From: Globodera rostochiensis
Taxonomy: Eukaryota; Nematoda; Chromadorea; Rhabditida; Heteroderidae
NCBI GenBank assembly: GCA_018350325.1
Contig: JAEVLN010000003.1
Coordinates: 4,664,745 to 4,728,744 of the forward strand
Direction of reading: 5' to 3'
Length of the DNA: 64,000 nucleotides
Both the position numbers and the translations under genes were made by a program. This document shows, piece after piece, positions 23,237-33,920 of this stretch. The notes beneath the pieces were generated by a model that was not told the origin of the DNA, ran no database searches, and was given only the letters and a program-made list of their open reading frames with translations. Positions within the stretch are counted from its first letter, which is position 1. Every line of letters starts with the position of its first letter.

Positions 23237-23944
23237 CGTTTCTGAAGGAATAAATGGATTTAAATTGGGGGCCCGGACTTTGGGGACCGATCAAAAAGTG
23301 ATCGGATTGATATATAAAACGAAAAATGGCCTAATTTAATGGAATTGGTTACCAAGTCAAGTCCAAATGTGAGGGCAGTGAATGTGTGCCGTTGCTTAAA
23401 TACCGGCAGACGCTGAAATTGAACGCACCGATCAAAGGTGGCCAAAACCACGCGACCACCAACCCATCGACAACAAAAAGTCATCCAAAATGTGAATTCT
23501 ATGAGTTCCCGGGTATTGTTTACCAAATTTGTGAACAATCATTTTAAAAGCATGAATTCAAACATTAGGCAAATGTAAAACGAAAATACCAAAAAATGAT
23601 TGTTCACAAATGGTAAACAATACCCGGAATTATATAATCACGTTTTGGATGACTTTTAAGAATTTTTATTTTTGTTAGTATTTTGTGGGGCAATCAAAAA
23701 TTGCGTTTGCTGTCGATGGTTGGTGCCCGCGTGGTTTCGGCCACTTTTGATCTGCGCGTTCAATTTCAGCGCCTGCCGGTATTTAAGCAGTGGCACACAT
23801 TCACTGCCCTCACATTTGGACTTGATGGTAGCCATTTCCATTAAATTTAGGCCATTTTTCGTTTTATATATCAGTCCGATCACTTTTTGATCAGTCCCCA
23901 AAGTCCGGGCCCCCAATTTTAATCCATTTATTCCTTCAGAAAAG
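23237..23944. promoter_or_regulatory. shared divergent promoter region of knottin-like genes 1 and 2
   Basis: The two 5' flanks are inverted copies of one another for about 350 bp each. Each holds a TATA-like element (TATTTAAG at 23780-23787 on the plus side, 165 bp before the ATG; CTTAAATA at 23395-23402 on the minus side). Conserved texts include CACTGCCCTCACATTTGGAC and TGATCACTTTTTGATC-like words. The same flank precedes the genes at 28.8, 29.7 and 44.6 kb. No dorsal-gland ATGCCA box was seen. Confidence 0.6.
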
Positions 23945-24252
23945 ATGACCAAATCACTGCTCTTCTCCTGCTGTTGTGCCATTATTGTCTGTTTGGCGTT
24001 GATGGCACAAGACAAAAACGGTCAGTTAGAGTCAGTCGATGTTCCGAATTAAATGCAGCTATGTTTTGTTTTTTTGATGCAGTGCTTGCAGTCAGCAACG
24101 ACGGCGGCGAGCCGCGCATTGCGCGTTTCTTCGAGGGGGGCGAGTCAATGCGCGTGAAGCGTGCATGCGGCAAAGACCGCTGCAGTCAAAGTCGTCAGTG
24201 TGACGCATGCTGTGTTTGCGTGGATGGGTACTGCTGTCCGTTTACGCACTGA
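23945..24252 (+). CDS. secreted knottin-like peptide precursor 2
   Basis: Exons 23945-24020 and 24083-24252 give 81 aa. The signal peptide exon is nearly identical to that of the other four genes. The propeptide runs from VLAVSNDGGEPRIARFFEGG to a furin-type RVKR site. The mature domain starts ACGKDRC and has eight cysteines: the six-Cys knottin spacing (C-x4-C-x5-C-x3-C-x1-C-x4-C) plus one Cys before position 4 and one after position 6. The intron begins GTCAGT and ends TTGATGCAG as in paralogues. Confidence 0.84.
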
Positions 24253-25078
24253 TGTGGGCGTGTGCGTGCCGAGGCGGCAATACGCAAGTGAAAAGGAAAT
24301 TGACATGCGAACGATGTTCAAATGGAAATGTCGTTAATTTTCATTCTATGCAAATGTTTTTTTAAATGCATTTTAAAAAATTTGCGTTTTTTATGACCAT
24401 CGGATTTTTAATTAATGAAGAAAATCTTAATTCTCCAATCTTCCCGTAACTTTTGACACCCTATGGCACAAATATTCAAAAATTATAGAAATTGAAAGGT
24501 TTTTCGGCGCAGCCCTGTTCTGTACATATTACTGAGCATTCACTCAAGAGTTTCTAAAAATTAGAAACTCAAAAATTTTGAACAAAAATTAATGAGGGTT
24601 CGGATTCCAAATGAAGTGGTACCACTTTCTATGAACATCAATTGTGGACGAAACAAATTTTTTTTTGATTTTTTCGGTTCTTTGGCCCAGAGATCGTCGA
24701 AGGCAATAACATTTTGCTACATCTGCAATAAATGAATGGGCGCCTCGGGGGCATGGATGATCCGATGCCTTGGGGCGACAAGCCAAACCAACAGAAGTCT
24801 GTTTTCTAAAAAGGCGACCAGAGCGCATCCATCCCCTTGGGCTTCCTTCAAAAAATTTATGAATTTTGAAAAAAATCTTTGAAAATTGTTTGAATTTGGG
24901 CCCGGGGTTCGAAATAGGTCGAATCGGAGATCAGAGATTCGGATTCTACGCCCCTAAATGCCCAAAGTTGACTATTACCGGATTTCCTCTGTTCTCTTTT
25001 TACTCAAAAAGTATCCATTTTAATCCCCGCTACTTTTTATGTGCCAACAGAATGAATGGCACTCACTGTCGGCCCCCA
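24253..25078. other. intergenic, nothing recognised
   Basis: AT-rich. A 240-base open frame at 24589-24828 on the minus strand has no family signature or splice support. Confidence 0.4.
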
Positions 25079-25671
25079 TTATGTATAAAATTTGAAGTTC
25101 GGCCCAAAGTTTGCTTCAATTTTATCGCCCGGATGTGCCAGCATAACAAACGGAAACAAATCATCGGCAAAATCGTCGACAAATAAATTGGTGGTATCTG
25201 AAAAAGAAAATTTTGAAATTAAAATACCGTATTTCCTGTAATATAGCCCCAAGCTGTATTAGTGCTCCATGCTCTAATAAAGTCCCCCCTTTTTAGGAGG
25301 TTGAACAATAGAGCCCCATGGGGCTTTATTACAGGAAACTCAAATTGTGGCATTTAAGCCTCCGAAACAATTTTGGCACGTAGTTTGTGCAATTCTACGC
25401 GCCCTTTGTTGATTTAAAAAAAATCAAATTTGGGCCCAAAAACGGATAATACCCAAAAAAGTCGGGGGGGGGGGGGGCCTGGACGATTTCCATTATATTT
25501 GACCACCAACAATCGGTAGGGCTCAATGAGTGTGAGACCGTCGTGACACGCCGTCGGATCCCATCGATTCTGTTTCAAGGGCAAAGAAAGTTTATAAAAA
25601 TGGATTTTGTTTTTTTGTTGAAAAAGTCTGAAGGACCTCAAACTTTTTCTTCTGTTTTCGGACGAGCGCAA
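25079..25671 (-). pseudogene. SPRY (SPRYSEC-like) gene fragment
   Basis: The 3' exon 25197-25079 encodes DTTNLFVDDFADDLFPFVML and DKIEANFGPNFKF then a stop, the SPRY C-terminus. Upstream at about 25671-25495 lies NRWDPTACHDGLTLIEPYRL, the SPRYSEC N-terminal part of the domain. The middle is missing. In its place are a poly-G run (25465-25479) and an inverted AGCCCC/GGGGCT repeat with TACCGTAT ends (25230-25335). No signal peptide is visible. It is a broken remnant of an effector-type family. Confidence 0.7.
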
Positions 25672-25679
25672 CGCAATTT

Positions 25680-26713
25680 GTGGCTATTGGATGGCACACC
25701 AAAAGCAGAAGCAGTCGGCGCCCATGTTGAAAGGGCAACGCGGAAAATGCCTGAAATTTGACAAAATGTACATAAATATGACTTAGAAAAAAACATTTAA
25801 ATTAAGAAATTATGTGTAAAGACAAAATTGGATTTTTTAAAATTCATTTTTGGTTGGATTTGGTGGCTAAAAACGGCACACCTCACACTGCAATTCCAAT
25901 GGTAAACGCCGATGTCGTTTTATTTGCGAGTCATTTTCATTGGAAACGCCGCCGCTATTCGCCATGAAAACAAATGGATGATTTTATATTCACTTTAATG
26001 AAACAAAAACAATTTTAATGGGGTTTACCAACATTTTCACAATAACATTAAAAAATGCAATTTTATCAAAAAATAATTGTTGGTCCAGGAAAAATCCGGG
26101 TCCGCATTACGAAAAAGTGCCGGAATTAAACAAAAATGCCAAGGACATTTATAGCAGGATTCAGGTCACAACATTTTAACAGAAGCAGCAGAGAACGTGA
26201 CCAAAAAGCAGCAAATTCGACATTTGTTCAAATGGTTCTCTAGCAGTTTTTGGGGGCATATATATAAATTTTTCTGTTAAATTTTCTGTCGTCACATAAT
26301 GCATAAGTGCCAACTATGATCGATAGAGTGACAAAACGGCCGGCGGCTAAACTGTCACTCATATGAATTTTGAATAGCCCAGAAAGTACTAATCAGTGAA
26401 AGTAAATGTCGTAAACGGAGGACAGGCATTTTGTCACGGACAGATGAAGATTCCATTTTTGGGCAATCTTTTTTAAATCGAATTCAAATGTAAGGCATTT
26501 CTAGAGTGGGATATGTTATTTGACGCATCGATTACGACGAATTTGTCAATAGAAAATAAAAATTGGGAATTAAAACGGTTTTTGAATTGGTTGACCTTTT
26601 TGAAAATTAAAGAAAGGTACCCAAAAAAGGCCCCATCAAGAATACTTAAATATTCAATTGTTTAAAAACTTTGCCATTTTGTGGACTAAATCTAAAATTT
26701 ATTATAAATCAAC
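25680..26713. other. intergenic with foldback-family relic
   Basis: 26505-26625 matches the interior of the foldback element at 41078-41190 (ATGTTATTTGACGCATCGAT...). Otherwise AT-rich with no supported gene. Confidence 0.4.
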
Positions 26714-27021
26714 ATGTCAATTCTGACCGAAATAACAGCTGATCATAATGAGAGTAAGAAAATCATTTACCTATTAATATTGTTATTAAAATCTTGCCAA
26801 TATTTACAGAAGATTTGTGGCCAACTTTAACAGACCCTTCCGCCGAAGATTGCGCCAGAATTGCCCAATTGGAACGCGAACAAACGATGAATTCGCCAAT
26901 TTTTTCATGTGCCAGTTTCTATTTCGTGGCAAAAAATGGGCAAAAAAATGCCAAATACAGTACAAACATTTTTGCGTTGGTCGGATTGGAGTTATTTTTC
27001 TTAATTTATGTTTTCTTGTGA
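26714..27021 (+). pseudogene. SPRYSEC-like N-terminal remnant
   Basis: Exons 26714-26753 and 26810-27021 join in phase to 83 aa: MSILTEITADHNEKDLW, then RIAQLEREQTMNSPIF. The RIAQLEREQ coil and the NSP segment resemble the region before the SPRY domain in cyst-nematode SPRY proteins. The frame then runs into a hydrophobic tail and stops without a SPRY domain. It is either a truncated gene or a new short membrane-tailed product. Confidence 0.5.
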
Positions 27022-28404
27022 TTTTAATCCTAATACATAAAAATTGAATTTAATAATATTTATTTAATTAATTTTTTGCCATTTTCATAAATGAGAGACG
27101 CGGCCGAACAATGGCAAAGAATCCATGGCTGATCAGCAGGAGGAGGGACAAACAAAGCGCGATAATTGGAAGCGAGTTTTGTTTTTGATCAAGAAATTAT
27201 CGATTTATCTCTGTCGGGCCCAATATAGGTACCTAAGTACAGTGTGTAACAAAAGTATAAAATCAAATTTTGTAAAGACTAGAACTTTTTTTATAGGCAT
27301 TTCAAAATTCCGAAAAATTCATCTAAGCATAACTTTTAAGACTGATCAAAAAAGATAATTGCAGCAACTTGATCAAACACCTCCTTCATGGAGATCCGAA
27401 AACCCCAAAATGCACTGAAAACGGGGTATAATATATTTCAGAAGAAAATTGAGGCCATTCGGCCAAATTTCCCATCTAACATTAGTTGGTGAAACGTCTG
27501 AATTGAGTCTAGGTAAATTGCTCTTTTGGTAAATTGCTCTCCGACAATTTTATGGAGGAGTAAACAATTTTTAAAGACCTTTTAAATTATTTCCGATTTT
27601 TAAAATTATTTTTGGACTAAATTAGAACTAAAAGGGGAAAAGTTAGAGACTTGGAGTTTGTTAGGTTAGGCCTAAGCCACTCTTTTCTGTTTTTTGGGCT
27701 AGCAGTGGTGAAGAAAGAAAAAGTAATTGAAAAATTCTGAGATAAATTTTGCCATTTTTATTTTTTCTAACGGAGAGCAATTTACCGGCCCACAATTGCG
27801 TCCTTTGCCGAATTGAATTAATTATCTAAAAAAACTAAAACAAAAAAATAAATATTCTGAAAAATACAATTATTTTTTTGTCTTTCGAGAATTGATATGA
27901 AACATTTTTTGAGCCTTGAATAAGAAAAAAAGAAATATATGTATAATTTTCACTTTTAAAGCAAAAAGGAAGCTTACAACACCGCCGATTCACAGGACGT
28001 CTCCGTTCCAAGTAGGGTTGCCGCCGGGGGGGGACGGGGACGGGGAAAAGCGGGGATCCCCGGCCATTTTCATCCCCGTCCCCGTTCCCCGGTTTGCCAT
28101 CCCCGAAAACGGGGATCCCCGGTGCTCATCCCCGGCCGGGGACGGGGATGAAAATACACCCCTAAAGATGGCCATCACATGAGAAATTTTAATGACTATA
28201 TTGATTTATTGTTTGAATTTTGGTTGAGACGTGCTTTTTGATGAAAGATTTTCAAGAATTGTCAAGAATCTGAGCATTTTTTACAAGGAAGGAAAACGGT
28301 GGTAAATTACATCAAAATGGGTTCGATTTATCGCGTGACATATTCGCTCGCATGGCAATTTCCTTCACTTGCATTGGCGCGGTGCACGCTTGCACGCGCA
28401 CACA
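27022..28404. other. intergenic, short-word clusters
   Basis: A TTAGGCCTAAGCC copy is at 27660-27685. A GGGGATCCCCGG cluster at 28013-28164 begins TAGGGTTG and ends CACCCCTA (hAT-like ends without a clear target duplication). No supported gene. Confidence 0.45.
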
Positions 28405-28796
28405 TCAGCCCAGCTTCGGACAGCAGAACCCATCGGAGCAAACACAACACAGGTCACACTGACGGTCTTGACTGCAGCGGTCTGTGCCGCATGCACGCTT
28501 CACCCGCACCAACTGCCCGCCTTCGAAGAAACGGGCAAAGCGCTGCTGCACGCCGTCGTCGTTGCTGATTGCCAGCACTGCATCAAAAAGAAACAATGTA
28601 CAGTATAATGATTGAACAGTACCGCCGGAGGCGTAAAAAACCCGCTATTGTTTTAATTGAGAAGAATTGGTCCGGATTGCTCCCCCCTCCCCCCCCCCCA
28701 ATTAGTGAGCACGGACTGACCGCTTTTGTCCTGTGCCATCAGCGCCAAACAGACAATAATGGCACAACAGCAGGAGAAGAGCAGTGATTTGGTCAT
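28405..28796 (-). CDS. secreted knottin-like peptide precursor 3
   Basis: Exons 28796-28721 and 28577-28405 give 82 aa. The leader is the family signal peptide. The propeptide differs (ISNDDGVQQRFARFFEGGQL), then comes RVKR and a mature domain starting ACGTDRC with the eight-Cys layout of gene 2. The intron is longer than in the other four genes (143 bp) and includes a C-rich tract. Divergent to the gene at 29668. Confidence 0.84.
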
Positions 28797-29667
28797 CGTT
28801 TCTGAAGGTATAAATGGATTAAAATTGGGTGCCCGGACTTTGGGGACTGATCAAAAAGTGATCGGACTGATACATAAAACAAAAAATGGCCAAAATTTAA
28901 TGGAATTGGTTACCACCAAGTCCAAATGTGAGGGCAGTGAGTGTGTCCCGTTGCTCATTTATAAATACCGGCGGGCGCTGAAATTGAACGAACGTCGATC
29001 AAAGGTGGCCGAAAGAAACCGATCACCAACCACCGACAACAAACGCAGTCTTTGATCGGACAAGCCCAAACAATACCAACGCCACGAGATGGCAACGAAA
29101 AGGGTTTTCAGGAGTTTGTTCACCAAATTTAACAGTCATTTTTTGATATTTTCGTTTTACATTTGCCGACATTTGATCGCTGCCTCACAAAATACCAACG
29201 CCTCGAAAACCTTTAATCGCTAGAAAAGGCAAGTGTAATGATCAAATTCAATATTTTGAGGCCAAAATTGATTTGTAATTTGAAAAAAAGTTTGAATTCG
29301 GGCTCGGGGTTGGATTGGTCGAAATAAAGGTCGGATTCGTTCACGCTTTTTCCAGACTTCTATTATTTTTGTTGCCATCTCGTGGCGTTGGTATTTTGTG
29401 GACAATCAAAGACTGCGTTTGTTGTCGGTGGTTGGTAATCGCGTGGTTTCGGCCACCTTTGATCGACGTTCGTTCAATTTCAGCCCCCCCCCCGCCCGCC
29501 GGTATTTAAGCAGTGGCACACACTCACTGCCCTCACATTTGGACTTGGTGGTAGCCATTTCCATTAAATTTAGGCCATTTTTCGATTTATGTATCAGTCC
29601 GATCACTTTTTGATCGGTCCCCAAAGTCCGGACCCCCAATTTAAATCCATTTATTCCTTCAGAAAAG
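28797..29667. promoter_or_regulatory. shared divergent promoter region of knottin-like genes 3 and 4
   Basis: Inverted near-copies of the 23.2-23.9 kb promoter. TATA-like elements are TATTTATAAA (minus side, about 28957-28970) and TATTTAAG at 29503-29510 (165 bp before the ATG). The conserved flank includes the CACTGCCCTCACATTTGGAC block on both sides. Confidence 0.6.
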
Positions 29668-29964
29668 ATGACCAAATCATTGCTCTTCTCCTGCTGTTGT
29701 GCCATTATTGTCTGTTTGGCGCTGATGGCACAGGACAAAAGCGGTCAGTCGATCTTCCGATTAGAAAGCAGCTAAATGTTTGTTTTTGATGCAGTGCTTG
29801 CAGTCAGCAACGACGGCGGCGAGCCGCGCATTGCGCGTTACTTTGAAGGTGGGCAGTTGATGCGGGTTAAGCGTGCATGCGGCGCAGACCGCTGCAGTCA
29901 AAGCCGTCAGTGTGATGCATGTTGTCGTTGCGTCGATGGGTTCTGCTGTGAGATCTCGCATTGA
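29668..29964 (+). CDS. secreted knottin-like peptide precursor 4
   Basis: Exons 29668-29743 and 29795-29964 give 81 aa. Leader as in the paralogues, propeptide ending GGQLM, cleavage site RVKR, mature domain from ACGADRC with eight cysteines. It differs from gene 2 mainly in the mature part and its tail (EISH), while exon 1 is almost unchanged. Confidence 0.84.
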
Positions 29965-30393
29965 TGTGTGCGTGCGAGCGTGCCGCGCGACAATGCGGAA
30001 ATGAAGGAATTTGACATACGAGTGACAAAATGTCGTTAATTGATTTTTGAACTCTTCCAAACAATAAAATGTGTTGTCTGGATCCATCTTGTGTTAAGCA
30101 CGGTAAAACTTTACGTATCCAAATTAAGCTTTCAATTAGGGTTGCTCTCTCGACCCTTCGGGGGTGGGAAAGTTGGGGGATCGGGGACGTCCAAAAGTTT
30201 GGGGTCGGAGTAAAAATGATCTGAATTGGCATCAAAAATATTTTAAAAAACACCAAAACAATTTAAAAAATTGTTTCCTCTGTCATTGGGATTAATATAA
30301 AGTAGTAAAATTCAATTACGCATCGGGATCTGAACCCCAACTTGACCCATCTCGAAGAATCAACCACTCACCACTACACCACCAATACACGCA
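29965..30393. other. 3' flank of knottin-like gene 4, tRNA-like relic
   Basis: 30305-30390 on the minus strand is tRNA-like: TGGTGTAGTGGTGAGTGG then GGGGTTCAGATCCCG. The same relic type occurs at 37955-38030 and 61020-61085. No gene seen. Confidence 0.45.
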
Positions 30394-30641
30394 TTACCGT
30401 ATATACTGTTTTAATTCCACATGCGACATTATTGTTCAACCTCCTCAGAAAGGGCGACATTATTACAGGGTGGGACATTATTAGAGGGGGCGACACTATT
30501 TTTCAACTTGTTTGGCGATATGTTCATATCACAAAAATTCTTCACTTTTTCCATACAATTTCCATATTTCAGCTGGCGAAAATTTTTTTGAGAAAAACTC
30601 CAAAAGGGGTCCTTTTGTTTTGCAAAATTTGTACTTTGAAC

Positions 30642-31895
30642 TAGTGTTCGGCAAATGGCATTTTCCGGTAACGGTAACGGTAAAACCGGTAATTACCGTT
30701 ACCGGTTTTTACCGACCAAAAAATGCCGGTAAATCTCGGTAAATCGGTAAATTTTCAAAAATTGAAATGAAAGTCCTTTCTAGTTTTACAAACTCACAAC
30801 AAATCTTTCCCGATAACTTGCACAAATTTGTTATGAACCAGTTCTCGATTTTTCTTCTGCACATTCCGATGACAATTTTAGGGGTTGCATTTTTTCGGTT
30901 TTCTTAATCAATTTTTTCCAAAAAAAGAAGTTGGATTTTGGAGGGTGTTTTTTTGGGTATTATTCAGGGCTTCCATCGGGTAAAAACAATTCCCAATTAC
31001 AAACGTCTTGATTTCCAAGCACATAACAGGCAACGAATTTCAAGTACACTCAAAATTTACATTTTATCAAAATAAAAACGTTTTATTTTCTATTATATCT
31101 TTTTTTTGCGCGTGATTTTTCAAAAATTTTTGGGAAAGATGGGGGCGGGGAGGGTCGGCGAGAAAATTTTTGGAATTTTGACTCCCAATTTGTAATGTAA
31201 ATTGGCCCAATTCGCTTCGAAATTTTCTCATTTTGAATATTGCATCAAAATATTATGAAAATCTTCATAAAATCCGAAAAATAAGGACGGAGGCCTAAAT
31301 AATGACAAACATTTTTCGTGGTCTACCCCGAGACAGTGTCCTAGCCCATTTTTTTCAAGAGTTTTTTCTGCAATTTCTAAATGTATCTCTCCTGAACCAG
31401 GGGGGGGGGATTTTTCGAATTTTTAAGATTTTTTTTAAAAAATGGGCAAAAAATTGACTATGTTTGAGTCAGACTTGACCCAAAATTTCTTTGAATTGAA
31501 TGCCAAATTCAAAATAAGTATCAATATTAGTTTAAAATTTTTTACCGGAAAACCGGTAATTTACCGCGGTAAATGACTTGGACCGGTAACGGTAAATCGG
31601 TAAATTTACCGATTTTTACCGTTACCGGTTTTTACCGGTTGGGACGAAATGCGACCGGTAACGGTAAACCGGTAAATTTACCGTGAATTTTTACCGGTTT
31701 TTTTTCGCGATATTTATTACACAATTTCAAATTAAAAGAATTTATTCAAAAACAAATTTAACTATGGAGAATTAAAAAATCCCCATTTTTGGCGGGCAGA
31801 ATTTTTAGTCTTGAAAAAGTCCATTTTTAGGGGTGCATTTTTTTGAAAGTTTTTACCGGTTTTTACCGCGGTAAATTTTACCGTGCCGAACACTA
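30642..31895. mobile_element. hAT-like element, ACCGGTAA-word family
   Basis: Inverted ends TAGTGTTCGGCA and TGCCGAACACTA. Perfect 8-bp duplication CTTTGAAC (30634-30641, 31896-31903). The subterminal zones (30665-30750, 31540-31700, 31850-31885) are filled with ACCGGTAA/TTACCGGT words. It interrupts a MITE-type repeat whose halves lie on either side. Confidence 0.92.
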
Positions 31896-32149
31896 CTTTG
31901 AACCAATTTTCTTAGCAAATTCCATCAAAAAACAAAAATTTGACCCCCAAATTGATTTTGGAGAAAATTTTCTTCTGGAAAAATTCTTTAAGGAAAATCT
32001 ATAAAAGCCAAAAATACAGCCCTAAAATCCAACTTTTTTCGAAAAAATTCCTTAAGAAAAATTCAATAAACTCCAAAAATGCACCCTAAAGATTGCCTTT
32101 TTCAAATTTCAAAAAATGCACCCCTAAAATCCAACTTTTTTTCGAAAAA

Positions 32150-32600
32150 ATTCGGCGTACGGACCAAATGCAGACCGGTCCGAATGCAGACCGGGACAGA
32201 TTGGGCAATAACTTGCTTCAACCTTGACATATTCAGACATTATTATAGTCATTCGAAAGCTCTTCAAGCGCTAAAGCTATTGTTAAGCAAAAGTTTTGTG
32301 ATTGGACAAGTTTCAAAAAAGTTATGGCCAAAAAATCCATAATTCTGCATTCAAAAATTTTTTAAAAAGTTTTTTGGCCATAACTTTTTTGAAACTTGTC
32401 CAATCACAAAACTTTTGCTTAACAATAGCTTCAGCGCTTGAAGAGCTTTCGAATGACTATAATAATGTCTGAATCTGTCAAGGCTGAAGCAAGTTATTGC
32501 CCGGTCTGTATTCGGATCGGTCTGCATTCGGACCAATTTATGCTTGGTCTGCATTCGGACCATTCTGCATTCGGTTCGGTAGCCAAATACTGGGTACATA
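32150..32600. mobile_element. foldback element, AATGCAGACCGG barcode
   Basis: Near-perfect palindrome with a short spacer at about 32332-32375. The ends carry two (left) and four (right) GAATGCAGACC-type words. Core arms contain AAAAAAGTTATGGCC and its complement. No clear target duplication. Confidence 0.8.
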
Positions 32601-32812
32601 CTTGAAACACACTCATAGTTTTTTCCCGTTACATCTCATCAAATTTTAGGTAGTGGAAGAGAAATGATAAATTTGGATTTATATTTGAAATGGGTGCGAC
32701 ATTATTAAAGGTTGAAACTGCGACATTATTACAGGGGGCGACATTATTTTCCAACCTCCTCAGAAAGGGCGACATTATTACAGGGTGTGGAATTAAAACA
32801 GTATAACGGTAA

Positions 32813-33920
32813 TCACATTTTCAAAAGTAATTATTGCTCCCCAAAAAAGTCAATCTTTAGGGGTGTTTGTTCACCCCTGACCCAAAAAAATGTCGGGGAG
32901 GCCGGGGTTGGCACTGTCGGGGTCGGGGACGACCCCTTTTCCGGTTCGGGGTCGAAGACCAACCTTACTTTAAACCGGTTTCCCGGAGACTGAAATAGCC
33001 AGTTAAGGTGAGGACTGAAATGTCAAATGTTCAAAAGGCCACAAAAAAGCACAAAATCACACTCAAAAATAAAATTCGCAATTATCGAAATCGAAAGGCT
33101 ATTCGACGCAGAATCCCTGTTTTGTATTATTCAAAATTCACTCGAGTCTCTAAAATGGGATCCCGTCCGGGACCGGTCGGGAAATTCACGGGTTTTGGAA
33201 TCCCCCCGATCCCGGTTTTTGAAAAATCGAAATTCCGGATCCCGTCCCGGTCAGACCGGGGAAAAAAACACACCCCTAACTATATTAAATGCAGTTTGGT
33301 TGTGGTGTAGTGGCGCGTGGTTGGGGCAGTTTAGTGTGCGTTGGGCTGAGGGTTCAGCAGGTCTCCGACCGTGTAAATGACAATGTTCAGAATTTCTCTT
33401 AAATAAAACTGAATTCTCAAAAATTGCTAATGATGCAATCGACGTTGAAAACACAAGATGATTTTGAATAAAAAAATTGGTTCACCTTGGACTATTACAA
33501 AAAAAAAAAAAAAAAATGCCGTCCCGGGTTTTCCCGTTTCACGATTTTTGAAAAAGCGAAATTTCGGCCGCGGTTCAACATGCTGGTCCCGATCCCGGTC
33601 CCCGTCTTCCCCAAAAATCCCGGTCTCGACCTACTCTAATTGTAGCTTTAATATTTTTTCAGTTTTCCATTTGAATCTCTTTTTGGTTAATGCCCGTAAA
33701 TAAATTTCTTAATGAAAAATGATATTATTAATACTTATTTTTTAATAATGAAACTTGATTTGTTGCTGTCTGCGTCAAGACAAATGCAAAAAAAATTACA
33801 CTCAAAGTTCTCAAAAATTGACGTTTTTTAAATTTTGCAAACATTCGATGGTCTGACGAGAAAAAAAATGAAAACATGAGATCAAAGACCAGCAATAATT
33901 AACCGATGAGCAAAGCTTTA
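32813..33920. other. intergenic 3' of PUF-B
   Basis: GGGGTCGGGG words (32880-32960), CCCGGTC/GGGATCCCG words (33155-33265, 33520-33640) and a tRNA-like relic (33297-33375, GTGGTGTAGTGGCGCGTGG). Homology to the PUF-A 3' flank starts near 33720. No separate gene. Confidence 0.45.

Larger units (their letters stand above)
30394..32812. mobile_element. composite element with TTACCGTWATACTG ends, GCGACATTATT words
   Basis: A terminal inverted repeat of about 27 bp (ACTGTTTTAATTCCACA is shared exactly) bounds 2.4 kb. GCGACATTATT(ACAGGG) words are repeated at both ends. Later insertions inside are the hAT-like element 30642-31895 and the foldback at about 32150-32600. No clear target duplication. 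Confidence 0.7.

Noticed and set aside
23237..23944. Dorsal-gland (ATGCCA) box in the knottin-like promoters
   Set aside because: Neither ATGCCA nor TGGCAT was found in the conserved upstream blocks.
24589..24828. 79-codon minus-strand frame
   Set aside because: No motif, no splice signals, no paralogue in the window.
33301..33380. Functional tRNA gene
   Set aside because: An A-box-like segment is present, but the anticodon and T stems do not pair.
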